Notes: generated by a model from the letters alone, not told the origin. 6,387 bases of DNA from Candidatus Iainarchaeum sp. (GCA_028714395.1 JAQTMJ010000049.1:1-6387); one strand, 5' to 3'. Counted from the first letter of the stretch, positions 1 to 6,033 are shown. Numbers and translations: made by a program.

Positions 1-2276
1 CTGAGCTCCACCAATGAGATGCTTTCCGCCTCCTTGTACTTCCTGAAAAAGCGCTGGTAGGTCTGTTCGCCTATGAACGGCGAGACCGGGGCGAACATCC
101 CAAGCGCAGTAAATACCGAGGTGTATATGGCGTAGAGCGCGCCTTCAGGATTCTCGCCCTTGTTTATCCTGTCCTTGGCTATCTTCATGTAGAACCTGCT
201 CAAATCCTCGACCAAAAAGCGCCTGAGCGCCCTTATGCCGAGGTTTGGCTGGTAGTTCTCGAACGCCTTGTGGTATTCCTTGAGCGTGCTGTTCATCCTG
301 GAGAGCAGCCATTTGTCCTCCACGTACAGTTCCGCGTTCTCTATCCTCGTCTTGGGATAAAATCTCTCCAGGAACACGCCCATGTTAACCAGTATATCCA
401 GGTCGCTGTGGGCCTCCTTGAGCTCGTTCCAGTTGAACCTCAGCTCCTCCCATATGGTGTTGCCCATGCCCCAGAGCCTGAAGCTGTCCGCGCCGTACTT
501 CTCCAGTATCTCCTCGATGGGGACGAAGTTCCCTACGCTCTTGCTCATCTTCTCGCCTTTCTCATCAACGAAGAAGCCGTGCATCATCAGCCTTTTGTAA
601 GGTATCCGGTCGTATCTAAGCAGCCCTGAGCCCAGCAGCGAGTAGAACCAGCCCCTTATCTGGTCCTGGCCCTCCAGAATCAGTTCTGCACGCTCGCCGA
701 AAGCCTTGGCGTCCTTCCCGTCCATGCTCGCCCATACGGCGTTGCCGGAATCGAACCACACATCCAGCACATCCGCGACCCTGCGCATGGTTCCGCCGCA
801 GCCGCACTTCAATTCCACCGCGTCTATGTTCGGCCTGTGGAGGTCCTTCAGGTCCTTCCCCTTGTCAGGCAGCTCGTCCCTGGAGCCAATAACTTTGATT
901 TCAGCGCATTTTCCGCATCTCCATATGGGAAGCGGGATTCCCCAGTAACGCTGCCTGCTTATGCACCAGTCCGGGGCCTGGGAGGCGAATTCCATGAACC
1001 TGTCCTTCGCGAACGCAGGGTACCATTCCGTAGTTTCTATCTCAGCCATCATCCGCTCCTTGAGCTTTGATATTGTTATGAACCACTGGTCCGTGGCCCT
1101 GAATATGAGCGGGGTCTTGCATCTCCAGCAGTGCGGATAGCGGTGTTTTATCCTCTCCTCGTGGATGAGCATGCCGCGCTCCTTGAGCATGCTTATTATT
1201 TCTGGGCTGGTTTCCCTCACATTCTTCCCGGCGTACTTCCCGGCTTCCCGGGTGTACAGTCCAGCCCCGTCAACCGGGCTGAAAATCTCTATGCCGAACC
1301 GCTTGCCCACCACGAAATCCTCCTGGCCGTGGCCCGGCGCGCAGTGCACCAGCCCGGTCCCGTCCTCGAGCGAAACGTATTCGTCGCTGAGCACCACCTC
1401 GCGCTCTGCTTTCTTTTCTATGAGGTCCTGGAACGGGTGCTCATAGCCCGTGCCTTCCAGCTTCTTTCCGGAAATTTCCTCGAGCACGGTGGCGCTTTTC
1501 CCTGCGAATCCGAGCAGCGCATCCAGCCTTTCCTTCGCGACTATCCACACCTCATCATCCACTTTGGCCTTCACATAGCTGAATTTTGGGTGCGCCATCA
1601 CGGCCATGTTCGCCACCAGCGTCCACGGCGTAGTGGTCCATATGATGAGGTACTCATCCTTGCCTTTGACCCTGAACTTCACGTATATGCTCGGGTCTGT
1701 TTCCTCGCCGTACTCGAGCTCGTAGTTGGCCATGGTGGTCTCGCACCGGTAGCAGTAGGGCAGCACGTACACTCCCTGGTGCATCAGTTTTTTCTCATGG
1801 GCCATCTTGAGCGTCTTCCAGCTGGATTCTATGTAATCGTCATGGTATGTGATGTAGGGGTTTTCCCAGTCCATCCACACCCCTATGCTCTTGAACTGGC
1901 CGCCCATTATCTCTATGTACTTGTCCGCGAAGGCCTTGCACTTCTCCACGAACTTGTCCATCCCGCGCTCCTCTATCTCCTTCTTCTTCCTTATGCCGAG
2001 CTCCTGCTCCACCTTCACCTCTATCGGAAGCCCGTGGGTGTCGAACCCGGGCTGCGCCCTCACGTTGAATCCGCGCATACGCCAGTAACGGCACATCGCG
2101 TCCTTGAGCGACTTGTTCCATGCGGTCCCGGGGTGGATGTGCCCTGTTGCGTAAGGGGGCCCGTCGCAGAAATAGTACGGCTCCCCGTGCGCGTTCTTCT
2201 TTTTCGCCTTTTCGTACACCTTGTTTTTCTCCAGGAATTCGGCCATCTCCTTCTCTACCAGCTTGTGATCGTACAT
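1..2276 (-). CDS. ileS: Isoleucyl-tRNA synthetase, archaeal type (C-terminus cut by window edge)
   Basis: This cytoplasmic class I synthetase charges tRNA-Ile with isoleucine and edits misactivated valine. The 758 visible codons start at ATG 2276. In order they show the HIGH-type signature PPYATGHIHPGT at residues 40-51 (H48-P-G-T51), the CP1 editing motifs WTTTPWT at 213-219 and GTGLVH followed by APGHGQED at 306-320, a CWRC pair at 383-386, CISRQRYWG before a second Cys cluster (C454/C457 and C491/C493, probable zinc site), KMSKS at 576-580, and the start of the anticodon-binding helical domain after about 650. Archaeal IleRS is usually about 1000 residues or more, so roughly a quarter lies off the window. 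It is the last gene of the operon, 9 bases after the membrane-protein stop. GGTG sits 6 bases before ATG 2276; an in-frame GTG at 2285 would add three residues but lacks a site. The middle residue of the HIGH box is Pro, where Leu is commoner in archaea. Confidence 0.97.
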   Translation of the reverse strand, partial: MYDHKLVEKEMAEFLEKNKVYEKAKKKNAHGEPYYFCDGPPYATGHIHPGTAWNKSLKDAMCRYWRMRGFNVRAQPGFDTHGLPIEVKVEQELGIRKKKEIEERGMDKFVEKCKAFADKYIEIMGGQFKSIGVWMDWENPYITYHDDYIESSWKTLKMAHEKKLMHQGVYVLPYCYRCETTMANYELEYGEETDPSIYVKFRVKGKDEYLIIWTTTPWTLVANMAVMAHPKFSYVKAKVDDEVWIVAKERLDALLGFAGKSATVLEEISGKKLEGTGYEHPFQDLIEKKAEREVVLSDEYVSLEDGTGLVHCAPGHGQEDFVVGKRFGIEIFSPVDGAGLYTREAGKYAGKNVRETSPEIISMLKERGMLIHEERIKHRYPHCWRCKTPLIFRATDQWFITISKLKERMMAEIETTEWYPAFAKDRFMEFASQAPDWCISRQRYWGIPLPIWRCGKCAEIKVIGSRDELPDKGKDLKDLHRPNIDAVELKCGCGGTMRRVADVLDVWFDSGNAVWASMDGKDAKAFGERAELILEGQDQIRGWFYSLLGSGLLRYDRIPYKRLMMHGFFVDEKGEKMSKSVGNFVPIEEILEKYGADSFRLWGMGNTIWEELRFNWNELKEAHSDLDILVNMGVFLERFYPKTRIENAELYVEDKWLLSRMNSTLKEYHKAFENYQPNLGIRALRRFLVEDLSRFYMKIAKDRINKGENPEGALYAIYTSVFTALGMFAPVSPFIGEQTYQRFFRKYKEAESISLVEL

Positions 2277-2285
2277 GGGCAGCAC

Positions 2286-2618
2286 CTAATGGGTGGCTTC
2301 CTTGGCTGCCGGAGCCTTGCTCCCGGTCAGTTTCCTTACCTCGGACAGCACGCCGGGCAATACCAGGAACAGCATCATACCCATGGAAACCCTGTCTGAG
2401 AGGAAGTAGAAGCTCGTGGAGAAATAGGACACGAAGCCCAGCGCCACCACTGCGGCGCCCACCATGTAGATTGGATTTTCCACGCGCTCCAGGACCGCGC
2501 AGCCCGCGAGCGACATCGCGAAAAACGCAGCCGCAATAGGCCCGAAGCCCAGGAAATAGGCCACGAACGCCATGGCAAAAGACCAGAAAATCACGTAAAA
2601 GAAGTCCCGTTGCTCCAT
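2286..2618 (-). CDS. Small four-helix membrane protein, unknown function
   Basis: I do not recognise the family. The 110-residue product has a short charged N-terminus (MEQRD) and four hydrophobic stretches at about residues 6-25, 27-43, 50-72 and 77-92. A charged loop (ERVEN, 44-48) separates helices 2 and 3, a short SDR loop separates 3 and 4, and a Lys/Ala-rich tail (95-110) ends the protein. By the positive-inside rule the tail is probably cytoplasmic. There is no cleavable signal peptide or catalytic motif. It starts 8 bases after the kaiC-like stop, with a weak AGGT site 7 bases ahead of the ATG, and ends 9 bases before ileS, so it is almost certainly cotranscribed with both. The inferred role is a membrane partner or anchor for the ATPase encoded upstream; this rests only on gene order. 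Confidence 0.85.
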   Translation of the reverse strand: MEQRDFFYVIFWSFAMAFVAYFLGFGPIAAAFFAMSLAGCAVLERVENPIYMVGAAVVALGFVSYFSTSFYFLSDRVSMGMMLFLVLPGVLSEVRKLTGSKAPAAKEATH

Positions 2619-2626
2619 GCGAAAAC

Positions 2627-3313
2627 CTAGAACACTTTTTCGCCGACGTATATCTTTATGCCCGCCGGCGTGACCTTGAATGGCACCAGTTCCCTGGAGT
2701 GGTCGGTGCCCCTCATCTTGAATATCTCGAGCGCCCTTATCCTCCTGTCGCCCTGCTCCAGGCTGTATAGGTTTATTATGCCGTCCATCACGAAGTGCTC
2801 GATATCAAAAACCACCTGCTCCTTCCTGGGGCTGCTGGCCTCTATGGTCATCATAACCGTGCAGTCCAGCCCGCGCAGCAGGGAGAAGAACTCGAAAAGC
2901 GTCTGGCGGTACTCCAGGCTGCCCTCGAACGAGAGCCTCACCATGGTCGCGGAATCTATCACCACCCTTTTCACTTTGTGGTCTGATATGCCCCCCTCTA
3001 TCATCTCTGCTGTTTCCTCGAGGTTGAGCTTGTCCGGCTTCACAACCAGTAGCTTTTTCGCCTTCATCAGCGAATCTATGTCAGTGAGCTGGGAGAACGT
3101 GTTCTTCATGTTCTCCACCATGTCCTCGGCGGTTTCCTCCAGCGTTACGTACATGCCGTTTTCGCCCTGGAGCGCGCCCCGGTACAGGAACTCAAAGCCG
3201 AAGGACGATTTTCCGCATCCCGGGCCTCCGTATAGCGCGACGTGCTTGTTCTTCGGCAGTCCGCCCTGCAGCATGTCGTCAAGCCCGCTTATGCCGGTTT
3301 TTATCCTCTCCAT
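2627..3313 (-). CDS. Single-domain KaiC/RadA-like RecA-fold ATPase
   Basis: This is a 228-residue protein of the archaeal KaiC-like (COG0467-type) ATPase group. It opens with the family hallmark TGISGLDDMLQGGLP (6-20). Next come Walker A GGPGCGKS (29-36), the paired acidic residues E59-E60 after strand VTLEE that usually supply the catalytic glutamate, Walker B RVVIDS with D120 (116-121), the strand MMTIEA (154-159), and the C-terminal basic patch and strand RRIRALEIFKMRGTDHS characteristic of KaiC domains. It has one domain, whereas cyanobacterial KaiC has two, and no phosphorylation-loop segment is apparent. Such proteins form ATP-dependent hexamers and act in archaeal signalling or, as FlaH, in the archaellum motor; no archaellum genes are seen here. 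It is the first gene of an operon with a membrane protein and ileS. A GAGGT site (3320-3324) lies 6 bases before ATG 3313. The exact role is unknown. Confidence 0.93.
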   Translation of the reverse strand: MERIKTGISGLDDMLQGGLPKNKHVALYGGPGCGKSSFGFEFLYRGALQGENGMYVTLEETAEDMVENMKNTFSQLTDIDSLMKAKKLLVVKPDKLNLEETAEMIEGGISDHKVKRVVIDSATMVRLSFEGSLEYRQTLFEFFSLLRGLDCTVMMTIEASSPRKEQVVFDIEHFVMDGIINLYSLEQGDRRIRALEIFKMRGTDHSRELVPFKVTPAGIKIYVGEKVF

Positions 3314-3357
3314 AGGAATACCTCATCAAATTAGACAGTCCCTATTCGTGAAAAATC

Positions 3358-3365
3358 TATATAAA
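3358..3365 (-). promoter_or_regulatory. TATA box for the kaiC-like / membrane protein / ileS operon
   Basis: On the minus strand this reads TTTATATA, close to the archaeal consensus. The usual 26-27 base spacing puts transcription start near 3335, giving a leader of about 20 bases that carries the GAGGT ribosome site before ATG 3313. No other promoter is evident inside the operon, whose gene gaps are only 8 and 9 bases. A GC palindrome (CCCCGGGG core) lies just upstream. Confidence 0.7.
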
Positions 3366-3368
3366 TCT

Positions 3369-3383
3369 GCGTCCCCGGGGCGC
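3369..3383. repeat. GC-rich palindrome abutting the kaiC-operon promoter
   Basis: The core CCCCGGGG is a perfect 8-bp palindrome, flanked by GCG and CGC with one unpaired T on the left. It sits three bases upstream (minus-strand sense) of the TATA box, where a BRE or regulator would bind. It could be an operator, part of the 3' structure of the preceding gene, or chance in GC-rich DNA. Confidence 0.35.
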
Positions 3384-3401
3384 ATTCCAGCGGTGCACGC
3401 C

Positions 3402-3414
3402 AGCCGATGCGGCT
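3402..3414 (-). terminator. Short hairpin at the 3' end of the TPR-like gene
   Basis: AGCCG and CGGCT form a 5-bp stem around a 3-base loop. The hairpin overlaps the TAG stop codon (3413-3415) of the gene ending here. No T-run follows directly; the next minus-strand T-run (3351-3355) lies beyond the downstream TATA box. It may be a weak 3' end or RNA-stability element, and it may be chance. Confidence 0.25.
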
Positions 3415-4597
3415 ACATTCCGCTCTCAGGGGCATTGCGCGCCCAGTCCTCTGCTCCTAAGTCTTCTGGTAGTTTGGCAAGCCTTTCGAGCTGTTTCAGG
3501 AATTCGTGCAGGCGCAAGCTTTCGAGCATCCCGCTCCGGCTCGCGCGGTCCAGTTTTTTCGCCGTCTCAATGAGCTTTTCGTAATCCTCATTCAGCGCCG
3601 GTGTGTCGTCCCCGCACCTCTGCTTCTTCAATTCAACAAACTTCTCTACTGCTTCGACGAAACCAAAATACATATCTTCGTATCCGGTGCGTGTCATAAC
3701 TCTCGCGAACACGGCAACACACTGTGCCGTCTCCAGGGCACGCACGCCCGGTTCCTGCTCATTCCCTTCATAGGTGGCGCGCATCATCCTATCCCTAAGG
3801 TTATCCATGGCTTCTTCTGCATGTTCCCCACCGAACAGGGCTACCATTTCCAGGCCTTTAGGGAGGAGCGAAAGAATGTGCTTGGCAAGAACGTCCGCAG
3901 CCCATCCAGCCAGCTGTTCGTTGCCGTTTTGATAATTCTCGTTGCAGATTTGGATGAGGCTTTGCTCGCCCGTCTTGTTCAGCGCCCCTTTTATCACTTC
4001 CTCAAATTTTGCAAATTTCGCAACCTTTGCCAGGGCATCAGGGGTATTTACCTTTTTGAGCGCCTCCACCGCCCTTTCCAGTCCGGCGTTGCAAGCCACA
4101 TAAACCCAGGGAGTTTCGCCGGCCAGTTTTTCTGCCCAGTTGTTTATTCCCCTGCGCCGTGCATCATTGGGAAGCTTTCCGGCCAAATCCACTGCCCTCG
4201 CCAGTATCATGCGGGCCCTGCCGATATCAAACGCGCGCCATTCTGCATTTATCGCGCTTTCGTAGGCCCCCAACTCCACATAATTTAGTTTTGCACCTCG
4301 TGCTATGCCAACTGCTTCCAGAAAGTGCCTTGAAGCCAATTTCATATCATCCGTGCTCCTGCCCATCCTGAGATGGATGTTTATTGCTTCGCGGAACCTA
4401 CCCATTTTTGATAAGGAATATGCGCACTCTGCTGCATCCGGGGCAAATCTCGCCCATACATACCACCTAGCTGCCGCATTAAGGCGCCTGGCTGCCCTCT
4501 CCAAGTTGCCGGACTCTTTGGATTTCAAGCTTTTGTCTCTCAGTTGCATGCCCCTGGTTATCATCACGTTCCGAAAAAATCCGTTGGCTTCCACCAT
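3413..4597 (-). CDS. Unrecognised alpha-helical protein with TPR-like repeats
   Basis: I cannot assign a family. The product (394 residues from ATG 4597) is nearly all amphipathic helix. The clearest repeat-like unit is at about 30-63, with Ala-rich helices followed by AYSLSKMGRFREAINIHLRM, which matches the TPR pattern of a small residue, an aromatic, then a G-[RN]-[FY]-x-x-A turn. A second candidate follows at about 108-138 (LGAYESAINAEWRAFDIGRA...). The C-terminal third is charged and coiled-coil-prone (EDYEKLIETAKKLDR). No transmembrane segment, signal peptide or catalytic motif is visible, so a cytoplasmic scaffold or protein-binding role is inferred. An in-frame GTG at 4606 gives 397 residues. 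ATG 4597 is preferred because an AGGGTG ribosome site (4604-4609) lies 6 bases ahead of it, and the GTG would lie within that site. The gene has its own TATA box and is divergent from the MIP18-like gene. GC content is lower than in ileS. Confidence 0.85.
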   Translation of the reverse strand: MVEANGFFRNVMITRGMQLRDKSLKSKESGNLERAARRLNAAARWYVWARFAPDAAECAYSLSKMGRFREAINIHLRMGRSTDDMKLASRHFLEAVGIARGAKLNYVELGAYESAINAEWRAFDIGRARMILARAVDLAGKLPNDARRRGINNWAEKLAGETPWVYVACNAGLERAVEALKKVNTPDALAKVAKFAKFEEVIKGALNKTGEQSLIQICNENYQNGNEQLAGWAADVLAKHILSLLPKGLEMVALFGGEHAEEAMDNLRDRMMRATYEGNEQEPGVRALETAQCVAVFARVMTRTGYEDMYFGFVEAVEKFVELKKQRCGDDTPALNEDYEKLIETAKKLDRASRSGMLESLRLHEFLKQLERLAKLPEDLGAEDWARNAPESGM

Positions 4598-4637
4598 AAG
4601 TGCCACCCTGTGTTCGTTTAAGATATATCATGGCAGA

Positions 4638-4647
4638 TTTTATAAAA
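4638..4647 (-). promoter_or_regulatory. TATA box for the TPR-like gene
   Basis: TTTTATAAAA is a perfect 10-bp palindrome, so it fits TBP in either direction. Read on the minus strand, the 26-27 base spacing places transcription start near 4615, giving a leader of about 18 bases that contains the AGGGTG ribosome site and ends at ATG 4597. Confidence 0.6.
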
Positions 4648-4674
4648 GCTCGTTTTTGAAGATTTTTGGCTGAT

Positions 4675-4692
4675 GGAAAAACTATTTATTAA
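4675..4692 (+). promoter_or_regulatory. BRE/TATA promoter of the MIP18-like gene, leaderless arrangement
   Basis: A purine-rich BRE-like GGAAAAAC (4675-4682) is followed by the TATA-like element TATTTATT (4683-4690). The centre of the TATA element is about 27 bases before 4714, so the predicted transcription start coincides with the GTG start codon. No Shine-Dalgarno sequence precedes the GTG, which agrees with a leaderless mRNA. Confidence 0.6.
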
Positions 4693-4713
4693 CTTCCGAG
4701 CCATTGATTATCC

Positions 4714-5034
4714 GTGCTTACGAAACAATCCATACTAGAGAAATTGAAAGAGATAATAGACCCTGAGCTCGGGATTAATCTGGTAGACCTGGGGCTGTTT
4801 TACGAAGTAAAAGTGGAAAAGCCCGGGAAAAAGCGCGAAGGCGCGCACGTGGAAGTGAAAATGACGCTCACGAGCATAGGGTGCCCGCTGGCCGGTTTTT
4901 TTGCCATGCAGGTGGAAGAGAAGGTGAAATCCATTCCAGGAGTGAAGGATGTGCACGTGCACGTTGTGTGGGAGCCACCTTGGACTCCTGAGAAGATGAC
5001 TAAAAGCGCAAGAGAGCAGCTAGGCTTCAGCTGA
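4714..5034 (+). CDS. MIP18/DUF59 family Fe-S cluster assembly factor (SufT-like)
   Basis: This 106-residue protein spans the whole MIP18 (DUF59/PaaD-like, COG2151-type) domain. Visible family signatures are IIDPELGINLVDLGL (14-28), the beta strand VEVKMTLTSIGCPLAG (46-61) with the conserved Cys57 in the TS-x-GCP loop, PGVKDVHV (75-82), and the C-terminal VVWEPPWTPEKMTKSAREQLGF (84-105). In bacteria SufT, and in eukaryotes MIP18/CIA2, act in maturing or delivering Fe-S clusters to apoproteins; a cytoplasmic role of that kind is inferred. No suf operon or other Fe-S genes are adjacent and it appears monocistronic. The GTG start at 4714 is fixed by an in-frame TGA at 4705-4707, with no other ATG or GTG near. 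It is divergent from the TPR-like gene and convergent, 22 bases apart, with the next gene. Confidence 0.94.
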   Translation: MLTKQSILEKLKEIIDPELGINLVDLGLFYEVKVEKPGKKREGAHVEVKMTLTSIGCPLAGFFAMQVEEKVKSIPGVKDVHVHVVWEPPWTPEKMTKSAREQLGFS

Positions 5035-5036
5035 TT

Positions 5037-5049
5037 TCCAGTGCCTGGA
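5037..5049. terminator. Small hairpin between convergent genes
   Basis: TCCAG and CTGGA form a 5-bp stem with a 3-base TGC loop. It fills the 22-base gap between the TGA of the MIP18-like gene (5034) and the stop of the convergent gene (5057). There is no T-run on either strand, so it is at best a weak bidirectional 3' structure. Confidence 0.3.
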
Positions 5050-5056
5050 TTCCCAA

Positions 5057-5869
5057 TCACACAAATCCGACGAGTTGGCTTATCCATACCCCAAGCTGGC
5101 TGGGCCCGCCTTTGCTTTGCCTCAGGTTCGTTTCGAGGTAATCAGTAAGCATGTTCAGCAGCCTTACAACAGTGGTTTCCTGCCCCCTCTTAAGCTCGTA
5201 TACAATCCGCGAATTCATGGCAAGCATCTCTATCAGTTCTTGGTGCGCTGTCAATAGGCTATTGTGGGCATTATTTACCTGTTCCAACGAAATGCCTTTC
5301 AGGCCAGATCGATTATTCATTCCCAATCCGGCACGCTCATCGTTCATGCTTGAACTGGCAATGGCTTCGCATATTTCATCTATTTTTGTTACATCCACCT
5401 TCAGGAACACAATTTCGAGTATTCCCGCGGCATTATCTATGCAGTCAAGCTTCTCGTTTATCTCGTTCAACACATTCATGATATTAGTTACTGTCTTGGC
5501 ATCCGCATTGGGATTGTTTAGCCGCTTCCTCAGGCTCCTTTCGTTGACCGGCATGAATGCCTTCGCATCTTGGACCATTTTACGCACTCGTCTGACAAAA
5601 ATCGTTGGTTCAATCTCCTGTTGCCCCATCTTCGGCGTATATGATTTCATCTGATTCAACAAATCTCTGATAGCGCGTCGCTGTTTCTGTTGCTCCTCCA
5701 CCTTTATCTCATTCCATATCTCACCAGCTATTCCGCTGTCGAGTCCATTCTTTGGTAAACTATCCAGAGGACTTTTCCTTTTCAGAGGGAATCCCCTAGG
5801 CACAGCATTTGCAAGCCCTTGGCTCGCAGTGATTGAATTAAATCCCATTATATTCACACTTTTATCCAT
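5057..5869 (-). CDS. Unrecognised alpha-helical protein, AT-rich gene
   Basis: I do not recognise this protein of up to 270 residues. The first 45 or so residues are polar with a basic cluster (PLKRKSP, 28-34) and look disordered. Residues 50-100 are charged helix (EEQQKQRRAIRDLLNQM). Residues 126-175 carry heptad-like spacing (MNVLNEINEKLDCID), then comes a Gly/Ser/Asn-rich linker near 180-200, then long helices over 203-258. No transmembrane segment, signal or catalytic motif is seen, so it may oligomerise or bind a partner. Sampled stretches are about 38-43% GC, against 60-70% for comparable stretches of ileS and about 60% in metK, which suggests a recently acquired or fast-evolving gene. 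The start is uncertain: ATG 5869 lies only about 15 bases from the best TATA box, while the in-frame GTG 5857 falls at the expected leaderless position and ATG 5848 is a further option. Confidence 0.8.
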   Translation of the reverse strand: MDKSVNIMGFNSITASQGLANAVPRGFPLKRKSPLDSLPKNGLDSGIAGEIWNEIKVEEQQKQRRAIRDLLNQMKSYTPKMGQQEIEPTIFVRRVRKMVQDAKAFMPVNERSLRKRLNNPNADAKTVTNIMNVLNEINEKLDCIDNAAGILEIVFLKVDVTKIDEICEAIASSSMNDERAGLGMNNRSGLKGISLEQVNNAHNSLLTAHQELIEMLAMNSRIVYELKRGQETTVVRLLNMLTDYLETNLRQSKGGPSQLGVWISQLVGFV

Positions 5870-5879
5870 ACATTAAGAC

Positions 5880-5895
5880 ATATATAAGCATTTCG
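5880..5895 (-). promoter_or_regulatory. BRE plus TATA promoter of the AT-rich helical gene
   Basis: On the minus strand CGAAATG (BRE-like) is followed directly by CTTATATAT. Normal spacing predicts transcription start near 5857, downstream of the longest-ORF ATG at 5869 and on an in-frame GTG. A second TATA-like element at 5920-5926 could instead give a longer leader covering ATG 5869, but no ribosome site precedes that ATG. Confidence 0.6.
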
Positions 5896-5919
5896 CCCAT
5901 TCTTTTCCCTCATTTCCGC

Positions 5920-5926
5920 TATATAA
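5920..5926 (+). promoter_or_regulatory. TATA-like element, possible start of a metK leader transcript
   Basis: TATATAA on the plus strand predicts transcription start near 5950, three bases before an ATG at 5953 that opens a 26-codon ORF. The element is nearly symmetric, so it could serve the minus-strand gene instead. Its use is inferred only from spacing. Confidence 0.35.
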
Positions 5927-6033
5927 TGATTTTGTATTCGCTGGTCATCAGGATGTACCATCCAGACGCTGAGGAATATTCTCAAAGGAATATTTCTTTC
6001 AGCACTTATTTTAAACCTCCGGCTGCAAGGTAG
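5926..6033 (+). CDS. Possible small leader ORF upstream of metK
   Basis: The ORF has 35 codons from ATG 5926, or 26 codons from the in-frame ATG 5953, and ends with TAG at 6031-6033. The shorter form begins [13 protein letters not shown] and ends FKPPAAR. The ATG at 5953 lies about three bases from the start predicted by the TATA element at 5920-5926, so a near-leaderless message is plausible. The stop falls 5 bases before the metK ribosome site. No ribosome site precedes either ATG and the peptide matches nothing I know. The frame is also open upstream of 5926, so this may be chance. Confidence 0.25.
   Translation: MILYSLVIRMYHPDAEEYSQRNISFSTYFKPPAAR
5951..5963. repeat. Small inverted repeat upstream of metK
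   Basis: GGATG and CATCC form a 5-bp inverted repeat around TAC. Beyond a single A/A mismatch a further TC/GA pair extends the symmetry. It could be an operator half-site pair or a short RNA hairpin in a metK leader. Confidence 0.3.
5972..5994. repeat. Tandem 9-bp direct repeat AGGAATATT upstream of metK promoter
   Basis: AGGAATATT occurs at 5972-5980 and 5986-5994, separated by CTCAA, a 14-base period. Each copy contains the palindrome AATATT. The pair sits 12-34 bases upstream of the metK TATA element, a usual position for an archaeal activator or regulator site; function is inferred. Confidence 0.35.

Noticed and set aside
1131..2399. Plus-strand ORF of 422 codons opposite ileS
   Set aside because: It lies antisense to clear IleRS motifs. 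Its Leu/His/Val-rich, low-complexity translation is typical of the complement of a GC-rich gene with strong codon bias.
2627..3313. Circadian KaiC or archaellum FlaH assignment for the ATPase
   Set aside because: The protein has one RecA domain rather than two, and no kaiA/kaiB or archaellum genes are adjacent, so only the broader KaiC-like label is justified.
2658..3584. Plus-strand ORF of 308 codons opposite the KaiC-like gene
   Set aside because: It is antisense to a gene with intact Walker motifs and crosses the operon promoter. The Ser-rich translation has no recognisable domain.
3506..4288. Plus-strand ORF of 260 codons opposite the TPR-like gene
   Set aside because: The minus-strand frame is longer, has a promoter and ribosome site and gives a coherent helical protein. 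The plus frame has neither.
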